A stretch of DNA of 35,353 bases, taken from the IMG/VR virus record IMGVR_UViG_3300045747_000070, positions 1-35,353 of that record; one strand, given 5' to 3'. Made by a program: the position numbers and the translations under genes. The notes under the pieces were generated by a model. The model was given only the letters and a program-made list of their open reading frames with translations. It did not search any database and was not told where the DNA came from. The DNA is from a virus. Below, piece after piece: positions 7,224-15,444 of the stretch. The first letter of the stretch is position 1. The number at the start of each line of letters is the position of its first letter.

Positions 7224-7919
7224 TTAAGCAAACTGAATATTCATTCGATCCTTTTCGATGATATATTCTTTAACAAGTCCAGAACGAACAATGTCTTCTA
7301 CACCAAATTCGATGAATGCAAAACTGTTCAGATTATGAAGAACATTAGAAAACTGTAGAAATCCTTCACGATCCCTTCTTTGAAGATCCGTCTGTTTGAA
7401 GTCTCCACAGAATACGATCTTGGAATTATCACCAACGCGAGTGATGACGGTATCACATTCATGACCAGTAAGATTCTGACATTCATCAACAATCACAATG
7501 GCATCACGAAATGTAATGCCACGAAGAAATGATGTAGTAGTGAATTCTACTAGATTCTTCATTCTTAGAATATCATACCCATCTCCGCGACCAAATAGAT
7601 CATCACAGATTTCACGATATGGCTCTTCATAAACTTTTGCCTTTTCCTTGGAATTTCCTGGCAAGAAACCCATGTCACGCGAAGGCACTACGCTACGAAT
7701 AACGACTATTCGATTATAGTAACTATTCTTTCTGAGAATTTCCTCTAAAGCAAGATACATTGAAATAAACGTTTTCCCCGTTCCAGCCGCTCCATGCAGC
7801 ATTAGGTTTTTCCCCGCATCGTATTCTTGAAATGCTTTCTCCTGATTGACGGTCATTGGCTGGATGTTTCTTAGTGAGAAGTGTTGTTGTACATTTTGCT
7901 TCTTCTTTAATTTTGCCAT
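7224..7919 (-). CDS. phoH: PhoH-like ATPase
   Basis: P-loop ATPase of the PhoH family, common in T4-like and marine phages; the phage role is uncertain (RNA metabolism or phosphate-stress related). Walker A is GAAGTGKT and Walker B is AIVIVDECQN, with the PhoH-typical RSVVPSRDMGFLPG and IVFCGDFKQTDL between and after. The frame is open to 7961, but ATG 7919 (MAKLKKKQ) is taken as the start because the N-terminal extension overlaps the terminator's flank and is not family-like. It gives 231 aa. Confidence 0.88.
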   Translation of the reverse strand: MAKLKKKQNVQQHFSLRNIQPMTVNQEKAFQEYDAGKNLMLHGAAGTGKTFISMYLALEEILRKNSYYNRIVVIRSVVPSRDMGFLPGNSKEKAKVYEEPYREICDDLFGRGDGYDILRMKNLVEFTTTSFLRGITFRDAIVIVDECQNLTGHECDTVITRVGDNSKIVFCGDFKQTDLQRRDREGFLQFSNVLHNLNSFAFIEFGVEDIVRSGLVKEYIIEKDRMNIQFA

Positions 7920-7949
7920 TGTATCTCTCTTCGTTTTGTTTTTGACAAT

Positions 7950-7990
7950 AAAAAAGGGCAACGGACCACGAAGACCCGTTACCCTCTTTT
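7950..7990 (-). terminator. Bidirectional rho-independent terminator
   Basis: Nine-bp stem (7956-7964 with 7976-7984, one mismatch). There is a T run on each side: TTTTTT at 7987-7992 on the plus strand, and the complement of 7949-7955 on the minus strand. It would end transcripts from the 8065-8900 genes before phoH. Confidence 0.75.
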
Positions 7991-8064
7991 TTCCCCCACA
8001 AGTCGCTCATGGCTATTGTGATTTCTTATTTACAGACTTGAATACTTCGAACAGAAAAATTCTC

Positions 8065-8391
8065 CTATTTTTGTTTATTAGTGAGTAACTTCTTAACTTT
8101 CTCTTTATGCTTATTGACGATGTTCTTCGACTTGACTTCTTTGATAGATCTCTGATAATACTGATCTGCAAGTGGGCTTGCTGGATTCTGTTGACCAATC
8201 TTGGAAAGGACTTCCTTCCATGTATTGTCTGTTCCAGAAATGAACGTCTTGCCATTGTAGGCAACTGCTGGAGGGGATTCCAGATATCGTTCCAAATGCG
8301 GATTGTTTTTCTTGAATTCATCATACTCCGAAATTTTGATATCGCGAGTTACAATCTTTCCAGTCTTCTTGTTTTTGAATGTATATTCCAT
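8065..8391 (-). CDS. Conserved T4-like phage hypothetical protein
   Basis: 108 aa. The N-terminus YTFKNKKTGKIVTRDIKISEYDEFKKNNPHLERYL resembles small proteins common in T4-like cyanophages that look like FmdB-type zinc ribbons which have lost their cysteines; the middle VLSKIGQQNP and a very basic C-terminus (KEVKSKN...KEKVKKLLTNKQK) follow. No catalytic motif. It ends upstream of the 7950-7990 terminator. Function unknown. Confidence 0.75.
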   Translation of the reverse strand: MEYTFKNKKTGKIVTRDIKISEYDEFKKNNPHLERYLESPPAVAYNGKTFISGTDNTWKEVLSKIGQQNPASPLADQYYQRSIKEVKSKNIVNKHKEKVKKLLTNKQK

Positions 8392-8399
8392 GATTTTAT

Positions 8400-8900
8400 T
8401 TATGCACTCTCAGTGGGTTTTAACGAATACCACGAAGGAATATTTCTTACAGTCCATTTCGCAAGATGCGATTTGTGTGCTATATAGTAGTTTCTGTAAG
8501 CCTCTACCGCATTCCCTTCGACCTTACATTCATCAGGCATACACTGTGGAGGTTCAGTCCACGGAGCATCATAATCAATGTTCATAGGGTTATTTATGAG
8601 AACTGGAATAAGACGTTCGCACGCATGAGGTTTCATATATCTGTAATGATATTCATCGATAAGATGACCAAATAGATTAAAACCCCAACGATACTGATCC
8701 ACACCAGAACGAATCCAAATAGAACTAGGATGGTTCTTGTGAGTAGGCTTATAGATTCCATGTATGGCATTTGTACCATCTAAAATATGATGTGCCGTTG
8801 AAAGTAATTGGGCTGTCTCTAATATAAGTTTTACTACATGTTTGTCGTTATGATATACAGCAGCCAGTCTAGTATCTTTGTCGAGATAGAAGATATTCAT
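8400..8900 (-). CDS. Conserved phage protein, MNIFYLD family
   Basis: 166 aa. It opens MNIFYLDKDTRLAAVYHNDKHVVKLILE and continues AQLLSTAHHILDG, NHPSSIWIRSG and HLIDEYHYRY. I recognise the pattern as widespread in tailed phages, with several invariant His residues (DKHVVK, AHH, THKNHPS). The His pattern would suit metal binding or nucleic-acid processing, but I cannot assign an activity. It ends 8 nt before the next gene. Confidence 0.78.
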   Translation of the reverse strand: MNIFYLDKDTRLAAVYHNDKHVVKLILETAQLLSTAHHILDGTNAIHGIYKPTHKNHPSSIWIRSGVDQYRWGFNLFGHLIDEYHYRYMKPHACERLIPVLINNPMNIDYDAPWTEPPQCMPDECKVEGNAVEAYRNYYIAHKSHLAKWTVRNIPSWYSLKPTESA

Positions 8901-8901
8901 A

Positions 8902-9165
8902 TTACTTCTTGAGTAGTTCGATTTGCTTCTCTAGTTCATCGATATGCTTGGTGAATGCTTCGATGAGATTTTGAGTAACTTCTGCGTATTGTCTATTGAC
9001 GCATTCTAGCCAGAAAGATCCAATAATCCAGAATGCTGCTATTACTGACCACCAACAAGCATCACTATTACCATTGCGATAGTAACCATATCCACAAACT
9101 AGAGCGAAAATAATATTGACAACAAAGATGCCAGTATTCAAAAAGTTTCGAGTTTCATCACTCAT
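8902..9165 (-). CDS. Small membrane protein with C-terminal coiled coil
   Basis: 87 aa. Two membrane helices (residues about 10-27 NTGIFVVNIIFALVCGYGY and 36-53 CWWSVIAAFWIIGSFWL), then an amphipathic helix (EAFTKHIDELEKQIELLKK) likely to form a coiled coil. The start overlaps the end of the upstream gene by 8 nt and the stop is 1 nt before the downstream gene, so it is part of one operon. Function unknown. Confidence 0.72.
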   Translation of the reverse strand: MSDETRNFLNTGIFVVNIIFALVCGYGYYRNGNSDACWWSVIAAFWIIGSFWLECVNRQYAEVTQNLIEAFTKHIDELEKQIELLKK

Positions 9166-9589
9166 TTTCTTGAGCCTTCGCGTAAAGCTTGATTGCTAGA
9201 TCCATTCCAGATGGTGGAACTGAGAAAAGAAGCTTGCGCTTACCATGAAAAGAATAAGCATTGACTCTAAAATCGTGCTTATCATAATCACCACTGATTA
9301 CAATATCATATTCAAATTCTTGATCGTGATCTGAACCCTTCTTACTTGGAACGATATAGAAGCCACCAACATCCTTCTTGAAGTATGCGATCAATTGTGC
9401 AGCAAGACAGCCAGCACCATTTGCAATCTTTCCAGTTTCATTACCACTGATGCCATTAATCAACTTCATTGGCTTTAGAAACTTAGCAAGATCCTTACCA
9501 TGTCCAGTTGGATATCCACCCATCTGACGATACAGTGTAACGAGAGTCTTACCATTCTCAATAACGCGAGTTAAGCTACGTGTGCCCAT
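9158..9589 (-). CDS. Conserved phage hypothetical, MGTRSLTRV family
   Basis: 143 aa. The start MGTRSLTRVIENGKTLVTLYRQMGGYPTGHG is a pattern seen in many phage and bacterial proteins of unknown function; IVPSKKGSDHDQEFEYDIVI and FSVPPSGMDLAI follow. Soluble, no membrane segment. Followed upstream by a strong terminator, so it probably heads its transcription unit. Confidence 0.75.
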   Translation of the reverse strand: MGTRSLTRVIENGKTLVTLYRQMGGYPTGHGKDLAKFLKPMKLINGISGNETGKIANGAGCLAAQLIAYFKKDVGGFYIVPSKKGSDHDQEFEYDIVISGDYDKHDFRVNAYSFHGKRKLLFSVPPSGMDLAIKLYAKAQENE

Positions 9590-9604
9590 TTCAAATACTC
9601 CATA

Positions 9605-9636
9605 ATAAAAAAGGGAACACCATTGCGGTGTTCCCT
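9605..9636 (-). terminator. Rho-independent terminator
   Basis: Perfect 10-bp stem (9612-9621 with 9627-9636, loop ATTGC) followed on the minus strand by TTTTTT. Ends transcription from the 9713-10153 gene. Confidence 0.9.
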
Positions 9637-9712
9637 GTACGATCCATTAGGTAGATCTAATTTCCATTGAATTGCCCTGTTTTAGATTCGGGGCATTCTG
9701 CTTGTGACTGTC

Positions 9713-10153
9713 TTACAGACCAAGCGAAGTACGGATATCGTTAAACTCTGAATCGCTAAACTCAGTGATTTCCATATCTGCATCCAGAACTGGAACCTCA
9801 CCAGTAGTTGCAGGTGTAACAACCTTTGGCTTTGCGACCTTTGCAGTCTTGACAGTCTTCGAAGCCTTCTTCTTGAGAGTCTTAGTGACTGACTTTACCA
9901 CACCCTTCGCGTTCCTGCGGAGTTGTGGAATCTTTACTTCATCGGCATTCGCAAGCTTGTAAGCAACGATCTGACGACCATTCTTGATAACTTCGAACTT
10001 TGCCTTATACGCCTTCTTCATATTGAAGATGTAAACGGGAACTGACGATTCCTTGACACCGAGGACTTTAGCAATATCGGACTTTGAAACGCCCTTCTTG
10101 CCAGCAGCCTTAAGTGTATTGAAAAGTGTGAAAGCTTGTACATTCTTTGACAT
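9713..10153 (-). CDS. Winged-helix DNA-binding protein with lysine-rich tail
   Basis: 146 aa. Residues 1-68 look like a winged helix (FTLFNTLKAAGKKGVSKSDIAKVLGV, then VPVYIFNMKKAY, IVAYKL). Residues 80-115 are lysine/alanine/valine rich like a histone tail (VKSVTKTLKKKASKTVKTAK), and the C-terminus is acidic. It has its own promoter (10212-10240) and terminator, so is expressed alone. A role in gene regulation or DNA coating is plausible; not assigned. Confidence 0.75.
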   Translation of the reverse strand: MSKNVQAFTLFNTLKAAGKKGVSKSDIAKVLGVKESSVPVYIFNMKKAYKAKFEVIKNGRQIVAYKLANADEVKIPQLRRNAKGVVKSVTKTLKKKASKTVKTAKVAKPKVVTPATTGEVPVLDADMEITEFSDSEFNDIRTSLGL

Positions 10154-10211
10154 AGATTAAACCTCATAACAAATTAACAAAACATACCAACATTATTTGC
10201 GGCATACATTC

Positions 10212-10240
10212 ATTATACCAAAACATTCCATAATAGTCAA
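10212..10240 (-). promoter_or_regulatory. Sigma70-like promoter
   Basis: Minus strand TTGACT (10240-10235), 17-nt spacer ending TTGG, TATAAT (10217-10212). Drives the winged-helix gene. Confidence 0.75.
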
Positions 10241-10269
10241 GCCAGAATTTCGTAATAGAATCAATAACT

Positions 10270-10446
10270 TACGAAAACCCTTATAAATCAAGCACTTAGT
10301 CTAGCCTCTATAAGCGTCTCTATTGGCTTGAATCCTAACCCTCGGACCTTGTTCCGTTCCTACTCGAAAAGCCCGTAGCGACCCTCTCAGCGGCTCGGAT
10401 GGGAACGGTCATCCTTGACCGAACCCATCCAAACTGACCAGATGCG
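10270..10446 (-). ncRNA. Structured noncoding stretch after the nicotinamide phosphoribosyltransferase gene
   Basis: The interval 10241-10454 has no gene. Next to the upstream gene's end is a long hairpin, GGATGGG-TT-CGGTCA-AGGA-TGACCG-TT-CCCATCC (about 10400-10431). Farther on, TCAAGC/GCTTGA and AGCC/GGCT pairings enclose 10285-10335. It could be a 3' UTR stabiliser or an independent RNA; no known class recognised. Confidence 0.4.
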
Positions 10447-10454
10447 AATGATTC

Positions 10455-11831
10455 TTATTGCGAATTAGCTAGATCGCGAATTGCACCTAGACTCTGGAAA
10501 CGCACAAGTTCACCGTTTTCGTATACAGTCTCCAACTGTGGATAATGAACATGATCACTACTTTCAAGTTCTGTAGTATATGTGTTACTCATGTGATTGA
10601 AGTATAGTTCAAGACGACCCTTCTTCGAACGCTTACCGAAGTCGGTAACTGGATCCTTGAATACGTCTCTCCATTCACCATTGACCTTCGCAGCAGATGC
10701 CTTCATGGCAAACTTCTGTGTATCACGGTTCATGTGCTGTAGTAGCGCACCACCCATACCGAATGCAACGTTGTCCGCAGAATAACCAGCAATGACAAGT
10801 CGAGCAAGAATATCCTTGATGCTCTGTTCATTGATGCCATCACCCTGAATGATACGGACATTATTGAGAACCTTATAACCCTTGGAATTCACAACGCTTC
10901 CGAACTTCTCGTCCAGAAGAATTGCTGCACGGACTACAACATCCGCAGGGTTTCCTGAGTCTGGACGAATTACGATAGTCGCACCAGAATCAATTACCTT
11001 CTGCTTTAGCGCAGTACCCCAAATGTTGGTGATTGCATTCCAGAGATCATAAGAGTCGGAAACAACCGCAACAATCGAGCCACTCTTGGCAAACTGCTTG
11101 ATCATATTATCATACGCATCAATTTCATGAGTCTTACCCCAAGAAGTGATGGTGCTGTGTTCAGCCGCAGGAATCGAAAATCCTGCCATGTGTTCATCGT
11201 AATACTTACGTGCGAACATGAGTGCCGGAACGTTATCAGTTCCAAGGAAGTTTACAAGATGGGCTGTTCCACCAATCCCTGCACTTTCGTATGAACTTAC
11301 TCCACGCGCACCGAAGTCATGAAGCTTGAATCCAAGTCCATCAAGACTATCGGCAGTATCTGCCAGTGCCTTACGAATCACCTTCTTGATTGAATGTGAA
11401 ATGGTGGCAACAGTTGTTGGATACCAAATTGCACGAAGAAGTGCAGTCTCAACATAACTGGTCAACCAAGGAAGTGCAGGATCTGTGTTCTCGACTGTTA
11501 CGAGAACGTTGTGTGTTGGAACAATTGTTCCTTCACGGACTGCCTTGATCTTGATAGGCAGAAATCCCTTGTGTCTGTAGTAAATGCGTTCCCAACCTGC
11601 CTTGTTGAACGGAACACCGTGAAGCTTATAAACCTGTTCTGCTTCGCTGATATCAGCAAGTGTGATTGGCTTCATCAGGTATTCCTTTACGAATGCCTGT
11701 AGCCCAAAGAATAGTGTGTGATCATATTCACCACCGCGAGACTCAATGTAACTGAATACATTGGTTGTACCTTCTGGATACTGTAGGTAGTGGCTGGTCT
11801 TGTAGCTGTCTGTGTTTAGAATCATGTTCAT
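10455..11831 (-). CDS. nadV: Nicotinamide phosphoribosyltransferase
   Basis: Joins nicotinamide and PRPP to make NMN, the first step of NAD rebuilding from nicotinamide. The 458 residues match NAMPT along their length: LNTDSYKTSHYLQYPEGT at the start, SYIESRGG, FHDFG-type KLHDFGARGVSSYESAG around residues 170-185, AAEHSTITSWG, and the phosphate-site IRPDSGNPADVV with IQGDGINEQSI. The ATG at 11831 sits eight nt after AGGAGA. The next gene upstream makes NMN into NAD, so the pair forms a complete two-step route. Confidence 0.95.
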   Translation of the reverse strand: MNMILNTDSYKTSHYLQYPEGTTNVFSYIESRGGEYDHTLFFGLQAFVKEYLMKPITLADISEAEQVYKLHGVPFNKAGWERIYYRHKGFLPIKIKAVREGTIVPTHNVLVTVENTDPALPWLTSYVETALLRAIWYPTTVATISHSIKKVIRKALADTADSLDGLGFKLHDFGARGVSSYESAGIGGTAHLVNFLGTDNVPALMFARKYYDEHMAGFSIPAAEHSTITSWGKTHEIDAYDNMIKQFAKSGSIVAVVSDSYDLWNAITNIWGTALKQKVIDSGATIVIRPDSGNPADVVVRAAILLDEKFGSVVNSKGYKVLNNVRIIQGDGINEQSIKDILARLVIAGYSADNVAFGMGGALLQHMNRDTQKFAMKASAAKVNGEWRDVFKDPVTDFGKRSKKGRLELYFNHMSNTYTTELESSDHVHYPQLETVYENGELVRFQSLGAIRDLANSQ

Positions 11832-11876
11832 GGATCTTCTCCTAGTTAAAAATGTGCTGGTCTACCCTGCACTGTG

Positions 11877-12962
11877 TTATGCACGATTAATCATGTAAGT
11901 TGCGATACTATAATGATCTTCGTACATCTTATCAGACATCTGATAAAATTCTGAAATTGGAAACCACTTGGCACGTTCCGCATCGTCGCCGCCACGTACC
12001 TTGGGAAGCTTCGTTTCGTGAAGTACAATCAGGTATGCCTGAGTGATGGTACGTCCACGCTCCGAACGGTTTGGTGAATCGAATGTGTGTTCTCCGCGAA
12101 TGTGATTGCGTAGATGTTCACGCGAAACCTTGATACGTGTCTCTTCTTCAAGTTCACGCAGCATTGAATCCTGTAGACGTTCCTTGATTCCTACGAATCC
12201 TCCGGGGAGTGCCCACAGACCCTTCCCCGGCGACATGCGACGCTTCACAAGTAGAATATATCCATTGTTGATCACAACCGCATCAGTTGTGCTAAAGATT
12301 GGTGGAAATGGCGAGTGTGACCACTGTGCCTGATAACTCTTTAGGAAGTTGTATTCTTCACAAAGATTCAACCACGTAATAGTTGGCTTGGAATGTGCAT
12401 CAACTGAAAAATCCTTCATGAACGATTCGATTGCCTTCGGCATCACATCCTTTGGAATCATACCCTTTCCAAAATAAATGTCGCGAATGGTTGTCGAGTC
12501 CAGAACCTGAGTTAGTGGAACTTCATATGTGGTATACTTTGGAAAAATGTCAAGGTAATAAGAACTATCATCCTTGTGGTGCCCTACGATGACTACGCGG
12601 GCAATGCTTGGGTCTAGAAAGTCCGCAAGTGCATTATCGATCTCATTCTGAACTGCTACGATCCATTGCTGATCGTTGTAAAGATCATCTACTACGGGAG
12701 CGCAGTGAACCCCCTTGATGCCAGCCTCTTCGGCTGCGGCAAGAATCATCGATTCACGTTCATCGAATGTGAATGGATTCTTGATGTTACGTGCAATAAA
12801 AGAACTGCCGACAATCACCAGAACGTTATCTGAGATTTCGGCAGCGGTCTTTAGAATCGAAAGGTGTCCGTTATGAAACGGCTGAAAACGTCCAATGACA
12901 ACAGCAAGATCTGCCTTTGGCAGACTGATATCTGTATCGGACCATGATTGTGACTTACTCAT
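11877..12962 (-). CDS. nadM: Bifunctional NMN adenylyltransferase / NUDIX hydrolase
   Basis: 361 aa in two domains. Residues 16-185 are a nucleotidyltransferase with VIGRFQPFHNGHLSIL (the HxGH-type site) and IARNIKNPFTFDERESMI, making NAD from NMN and ATP. Residues about 215-361 are a NUDIX domain with GGFVGIKERLQDSMLREL followed by EEET, the NUDIX box with Thr at the last Gly position, preceded by GLWALPGG. The fusion resembles the bacterial NadM-NUDIX and NatV of vibriophage KVP40. It is followed by nadV after 45 nt. Promoter at 13028-13056. Confidence 0.93.
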   Translation of the reverse strand: MSKSQSWSDTDISLPKADLAVVIGRFQPFHNGHLSILKTAAEISDNVLVIVGSSFIARNIKNPFTFDERESMILAAAEEAGIKGVHCAPVVDDLYNDQQWIVAVQNEIDNALADFLDPSIARVVIVGHHKDDSSYYLDIFPKYTTYEVPLTQVLDSTTIRDIYFGKGMIPKDVMPKAIESFMKDFSVDAHSKPTITWLNLCEEYNFLKSYQAQWSHSPFPPIFSTTDAVVINNGYILLVKRRMSPGKGLWALPGGFVGIKERLQDSMLRELEEETRIKVSREHLRNHIRGEHTFDSPNRSERGRTITQAYLIVLHETKLPKVRGGDDAERAKWFPISEFYQMSDKMYEDHYSIATYMINRA

Positions 12963-13027
12963 ATGGATCTACTCCTGTTATCGTCTAGTAGCTGGTCTAC
13001 CCTGCTACTTTCTCTACTCTTATTTAT

Positions 13028-13056
13028 ATAGTATCAAACTTTACCTTAAAAGTCAA
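13028..13056 (-). promoter_or_regulatory. Sigma70-like promoter for the NAD operon
   Basis: Minus strand TTGACT (13056-13051), 17-nt spacer beginning TTTAAGG, TACTAT (13033-13028). TATAAATA, the T4 late-promoter hexanucleotide-like element, directly overlaps the -10 (13022-13029), so late use is also possible. Confidence 0.65.
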
Positions 13057-13586
13057 GTTTTTCGGGCATAAGAATTGCCCATCTTAATATCTCTCATTTT
13101 CTTAATAGTTTCTTCGCCATGCTTTTTGCCAAAGTGTGGAGCAGATTCACCAAATCTTTTTATTCCAAACATTGGATTTCCAGAACCTTTTAATCTTTCA
13201 GACCAAGCTTTCTTTCTTTCGTCAGACCACTTTGTTCCTACTTTTCTGTTAGTTCCATTCTTTGCTCTAGTTTCAGCAGCCTTCTTACCAGATTCTGGTG
13301 TCATCTTTGGTGGAACATATCCACCAATTGTCATATTATAATTCCAATCTTCTACTACAAAAGATTTTGTAACTATTTCAGATTCTTTTCTAAAAGCATC
13401 TTCTTCATTGTAAAAATAGAATAAAGTTTCTCTTGTGAAATTTTCGATTCCATGATGCTTTATTGAATCTTTTAATCTTTTACCACTACCAAGATATCCG
13501 TCAAATTCGTATGGTGTTTCTTGTTCATGAACACCAATATAAATTTTATCAGTTATCTTGTTAGTGGTAATATAGACTATGAACAT
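13053..13586 (-). CDS. GIY-YIG homing endonuclease
   Basis: 177 aa, Seg-like. The GIY-YIG module is FIVYITTNKITDKIYIGVHEQ at the start (VYI...YIG form), with the catalytic-region helix GSGKRLKDSIKHHGIENF and the Glu-containing FRKESEIV. The C-terminal part has NUMOD3-like repeats (TPESGKKAAETR, SDERKKAWSERLKGSGNPMFG, GKKHGEETIKKM), DNA-binding units of homing endonucleases. It overlaps the HNH gene upstream by 10 nt. AT-rich relative to its neighbours. Confidence 0.88.
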   Translation of the reverse strand: MFIVYITTNKITDKIYIGVHEQETPYEFDGYLGSGKRLKDSIKHHGIENFTRETLFYFYNEEDAFRKESEIVTKSFVVEDWNYNMTIGGYVPPKMTPESGKKAAETRAKNGTNRKVGTKWSDERKKAWSERLKGSGNPMFGIKRFGESAPHFGKKHGEETIKKMRDIKMGNSYARKT

Positions 13587-14164
13587 TGCTTTTTATAATC
13601 TAACCAGATTCTGGAACTCTTTGAAACCTTAGCAACAAGGAATTCCATCTGATCTGCAAGAATCTTACGATTCTTAAGAATCATCTTTTCGAAAACCGAA
13701 GGAGCATATGGAACATAACGAAGATGCATTCTTGCTTCTTCTGGAGTCTTGTTACCCTTGGCAGTGTTACATGGCTTACATGCAGTTACACAGTTAACCC
13801 AAGTGTTCTTTCCTTTACGAGACTTTGGAAGAACGTGATCGATGGTAAGATGCTTGTTGTCATATACCTGACCACAGTACGCACAAAGGTTCCTGTCCCT
13901 TGCGTAAAGAATGCTACGTTCTGCGTAGACAGTTTCACGCATATAGAAGTCATGTCCAAAGATTGGACCAGAGACACCTACGATAGACGAAATAACAATC
14001 TGTGACTGTTCTCCAGTTTCGGATGATGTTCCACCGTGAAAGGTGCGAACAGAGTTACCGTTTTCCCAAAGAACCTTGCCACGCGCATAATAGCAAGCTG
14101 CTATTTGGTGGTCAGCCCAAGACTTTGGGGTTCCTGCCGAATCGGTTATTAGTACTAGAGACAC
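13577..14164 (-). CDS. HNH endonuclease family protein
   Basis: 195 aa. The C-terminal HNH domain has two zinc-binding Cys pairs, LCAYCGQVYDNKHLTIDHVLP and CVTACKPCNTAKGNKTPEEA. The N-terminal half (LITDSAGTPKSWADHQIAACYYARGKVLW) is typical of a phage/bacterial HNH family rather than small homing enzymes. The frame opens at GTG 14173, but AGGAG abuts that codon; the GTG at 14164 is eight nt away and is taken as the start. Just downstream of tRNA-Cys on the same strand. Confidence 0.85.
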   Translation of the reverse strand: MSLVLITDSAGTPKSWADHQIAACYYARGKVLWENGNSVRTFHGGTSSETGEQSQIVISSIVGVSGPIFGHDFYMRETVYAERSILYARDRNLCAYCGQVYDNKHLTIDHVLPKSRKGKNTWVNCVTACKPCNTAKGNKTPEEARMHLRYVPYAPSVFEKMILKNRKILADQMEFLVAKVSKSSRIWLDYKKQCS

Positions 14165-14219
14165 AACACACACTCCTATATTGAAGGAAAAATATTAACA
14201 ACATAACGTATATTTATAC

Positions 14220-14295
14220 TGGAGCTACGGACAGGATTTGAACCTGCATAAAACTGGGTTGCAATCAGTTGCCTAGCCTTTCGGACCACCGTAGC
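14220..14295 (-). tRNA. tRNA-Cys(GCA)
   Basis: Acceptor GCTACGG/CCGTAGC, T-loop TTCAAAT, anticodon loop TTGCAAC (one A-C mismatch closes the stem), CCA encoded. First gene of the array by position, last by transcription. Confidence 0.85.
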
Positions 14296-14297
14296 AT

Positions 14298-14870
14298 TTA
14301 AACTTTACTCTTGGCGTGTTCATCGCACAAAGTGCGAACCCAACCACCGCCGCGAGTCTTACCTACACTTCCACAAACCTCACAAGTTACTCCACTCATG
14401 GATTCTGCCATTTCAACCATGCCTGAGATTTCTTCATTACCACCTCGGTAATAGAAACGGAGAGTTCCATACTTCTCCTTGACTTGTTCTGCAACTACTT
14501 GTGGAATTTCTTCCTTTGGATGTCTGAAAGATTCAACTCCATCGATATCTGCTTTTAGCACTTCTTGACGATAGTGTTCAAGTGTTTCTCCATCACCACC
14601 AGCAGCCCAATGGTAGTATTCATTGAATAACGTGAAATCTCCGCTTTGTGCTGATCTCACCATTGCGACATACTTTGCGTCACGTTCGTTATTTTCGATA
14701 CGTTGATCGATAGTATGTTGAATATTGGAACATAGCATGTCAATGATATTGTACCATCCGTCACCGTGATCAAAACCCCAACACATGCAAGTTTGATTCA
14801 TTGGAAGATTTCGCTCTACGAAAATCTTCGGATACTTTGCACAAAGGGCATTATCAAGTTCATTATTCAT
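14298..14870 (-). CDS. Conserved hypothetical protein with C-terminal zinc finger
   Basis: 190 aa. The C-terminal third is a recognisable phage/bacterial pattern: VKEKYGTLRFYYRGGNEEISGMVEMAESMS, then CEVCGSVGKTR and LCDEH, giving a CxxC...CxxH zinc site. The N-terminal half (MCWGFDHGDGWYNIIDMLC) is rich in Cys and Trp. Found widely in phages but without known activity. It lies between tRNA-Cys and tRNA-Ser within the tRNA array and ends 2 nt before the tRNA-Cys 5' end. Confidence 0.78.
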   Translation of the reverse strand: MNNELDNALCAKYPKIFVERNLPMNQTCMCWGFDHGDGWYNIIDMLCSNIQHTIDQRIENNERDAKYVAMVRSAQSGDFTLFNEYYHWAAGGDGETLEHYRQEVLKADIDGVESFRHPKEEIPQVVAEQVKEKYGTLRFYYRGGNEEISGMVEMAESMSGVTCEVCGSVGKTRGGGWVRTLCDEHAKSKV

Positions 14871-14890
14871 AAATCCTCATAATCAAAAAT

Positions 14891-14978
14891 TGGCGGAAGA
14901 AGGAGGTAACGATCCCCAACAGGTTTCCCCGTCCAGATGTTTAGCAAACATCGTTGCACCCTGTGCAAGTCATCTTCC
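14891..14978 (-). tRNA. tRNA-Ser(GCT)
   Basis: Class II with long variable arm, anticodon arm GATGT-TTGCTAA-ACATC, acceptor GGAAGAT/TTCTTCC, CCA encoded. T-loop is ATCGTTA, with A at position 54. Confidence 0.88.
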
Positions 14979-14989
14979 ATGTAATATCT

Positions 14990-15018
14990 ATTATACCACA
15001 CTATTTCTTAATAGTAAA
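14990..15018 (-). promoter_or_regulatory. Sigma70-like promoter inside the tRNA array
   Basis: Minus strand TTTACT, spacer ATTAAGAAATAGTGTGG (17), TATAAT (14995-14990), 12 nt before tRNA-Ser(GCT). Confidence 0.65.
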
Positions 15019-15030
15019 GTATTTTGAAAC

Positions 15031-15106
15031 TGGCGCGGCAGACAGGATTCGAACCTGCATATATTCGCTTAGGACGCGAAGCTATCTCCATTCTAGTCAC
15101 TGCCGC
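15031..15106 (-). tRNA. tRNA-Arg(CCT)
   Basis: Acceptor GCGGCAG/CTGCCGC, anticodon arm TTCGC-GTCCTAA-GCGAA, T-loop TTCGAAT, CCA encoded. Confidence 0.9.
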
Positions 15107-15110
15107 AAAT

Positions 15111-15186
15111 TGGTGCCCCGATTTCGGAATCGAACCGAATTCACTAGATTACGAAACTAGTACATCGCCAGCAATGCTTATGGGGC
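15111..15186 (-). tRNA. tRNA-Thr(CGT)
   Basis: Anticodon loop TTCGTAA, T-arm TTCGG-TTCGATT-CCGAA, CCA encoded. The acceptor pairs GCCCC with GGGGC but has an extra unpaired base before the T-arm. Confidence 0.8.
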
Positions 15187-15190
15187 GTAT

Positions 15191-15269
15191 TGGCACGCTT
15201 GCTGAGAATCGAACTCAGACTAGATCCTGCCTTCGGAAGACAGTGCCTTATCCATTAGGCTACAAGCGT
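15191..15269 (-). tRNA. tRNA-Arg(CCG)
   Basis: Acceptor ACGCTTG/CAAGCGT, anticodon arm CTGTC-TTCCGAA-GGCAG, T-loop TTCGATT, CCA encoded. Confidence 0.9.
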
Positions 15270-15273
15270 ATAT

Positions 15274-15348
15274 TGGTAGTCCATACAGGTGCTGCCCCTG
15301 TTACCTCTTCAATGTCAATGAAGCATTCTACTGATGAACTAATGGACT
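15274..15348 (-). tRNA. tRNA-Val(GAC)
   Basis: Acceptor AGTCCAT/ATGGACT, anticodon arm CTTCA-TTGACAT-TGAAG, CCA encoded. T-loop is GGCAGCA, lacking the usual TTC. Confidence 0.82.
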
Positions 15349-15355
15349 ATAAAAT

Positions 15356-15441
15356 TGGAGGAAGATTGAGGTATCGATCCCCATCAGTTTCCCGACCCAT
15401 CGCTTTCGAAGCGAGTCTGCACCCTGTACAGTTAATCTTCC
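15356..15441 (-). tRNA. tRNA-Ser(CGA)
   Basis: Class II, acceptor GGAAGAT/ATCTTCC, anticodon loop TTCGAAA, T-loop ATCGATA (A54), CCA encoded. Confidence 0.85.
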
Positions 15442-15444
15442 AAT

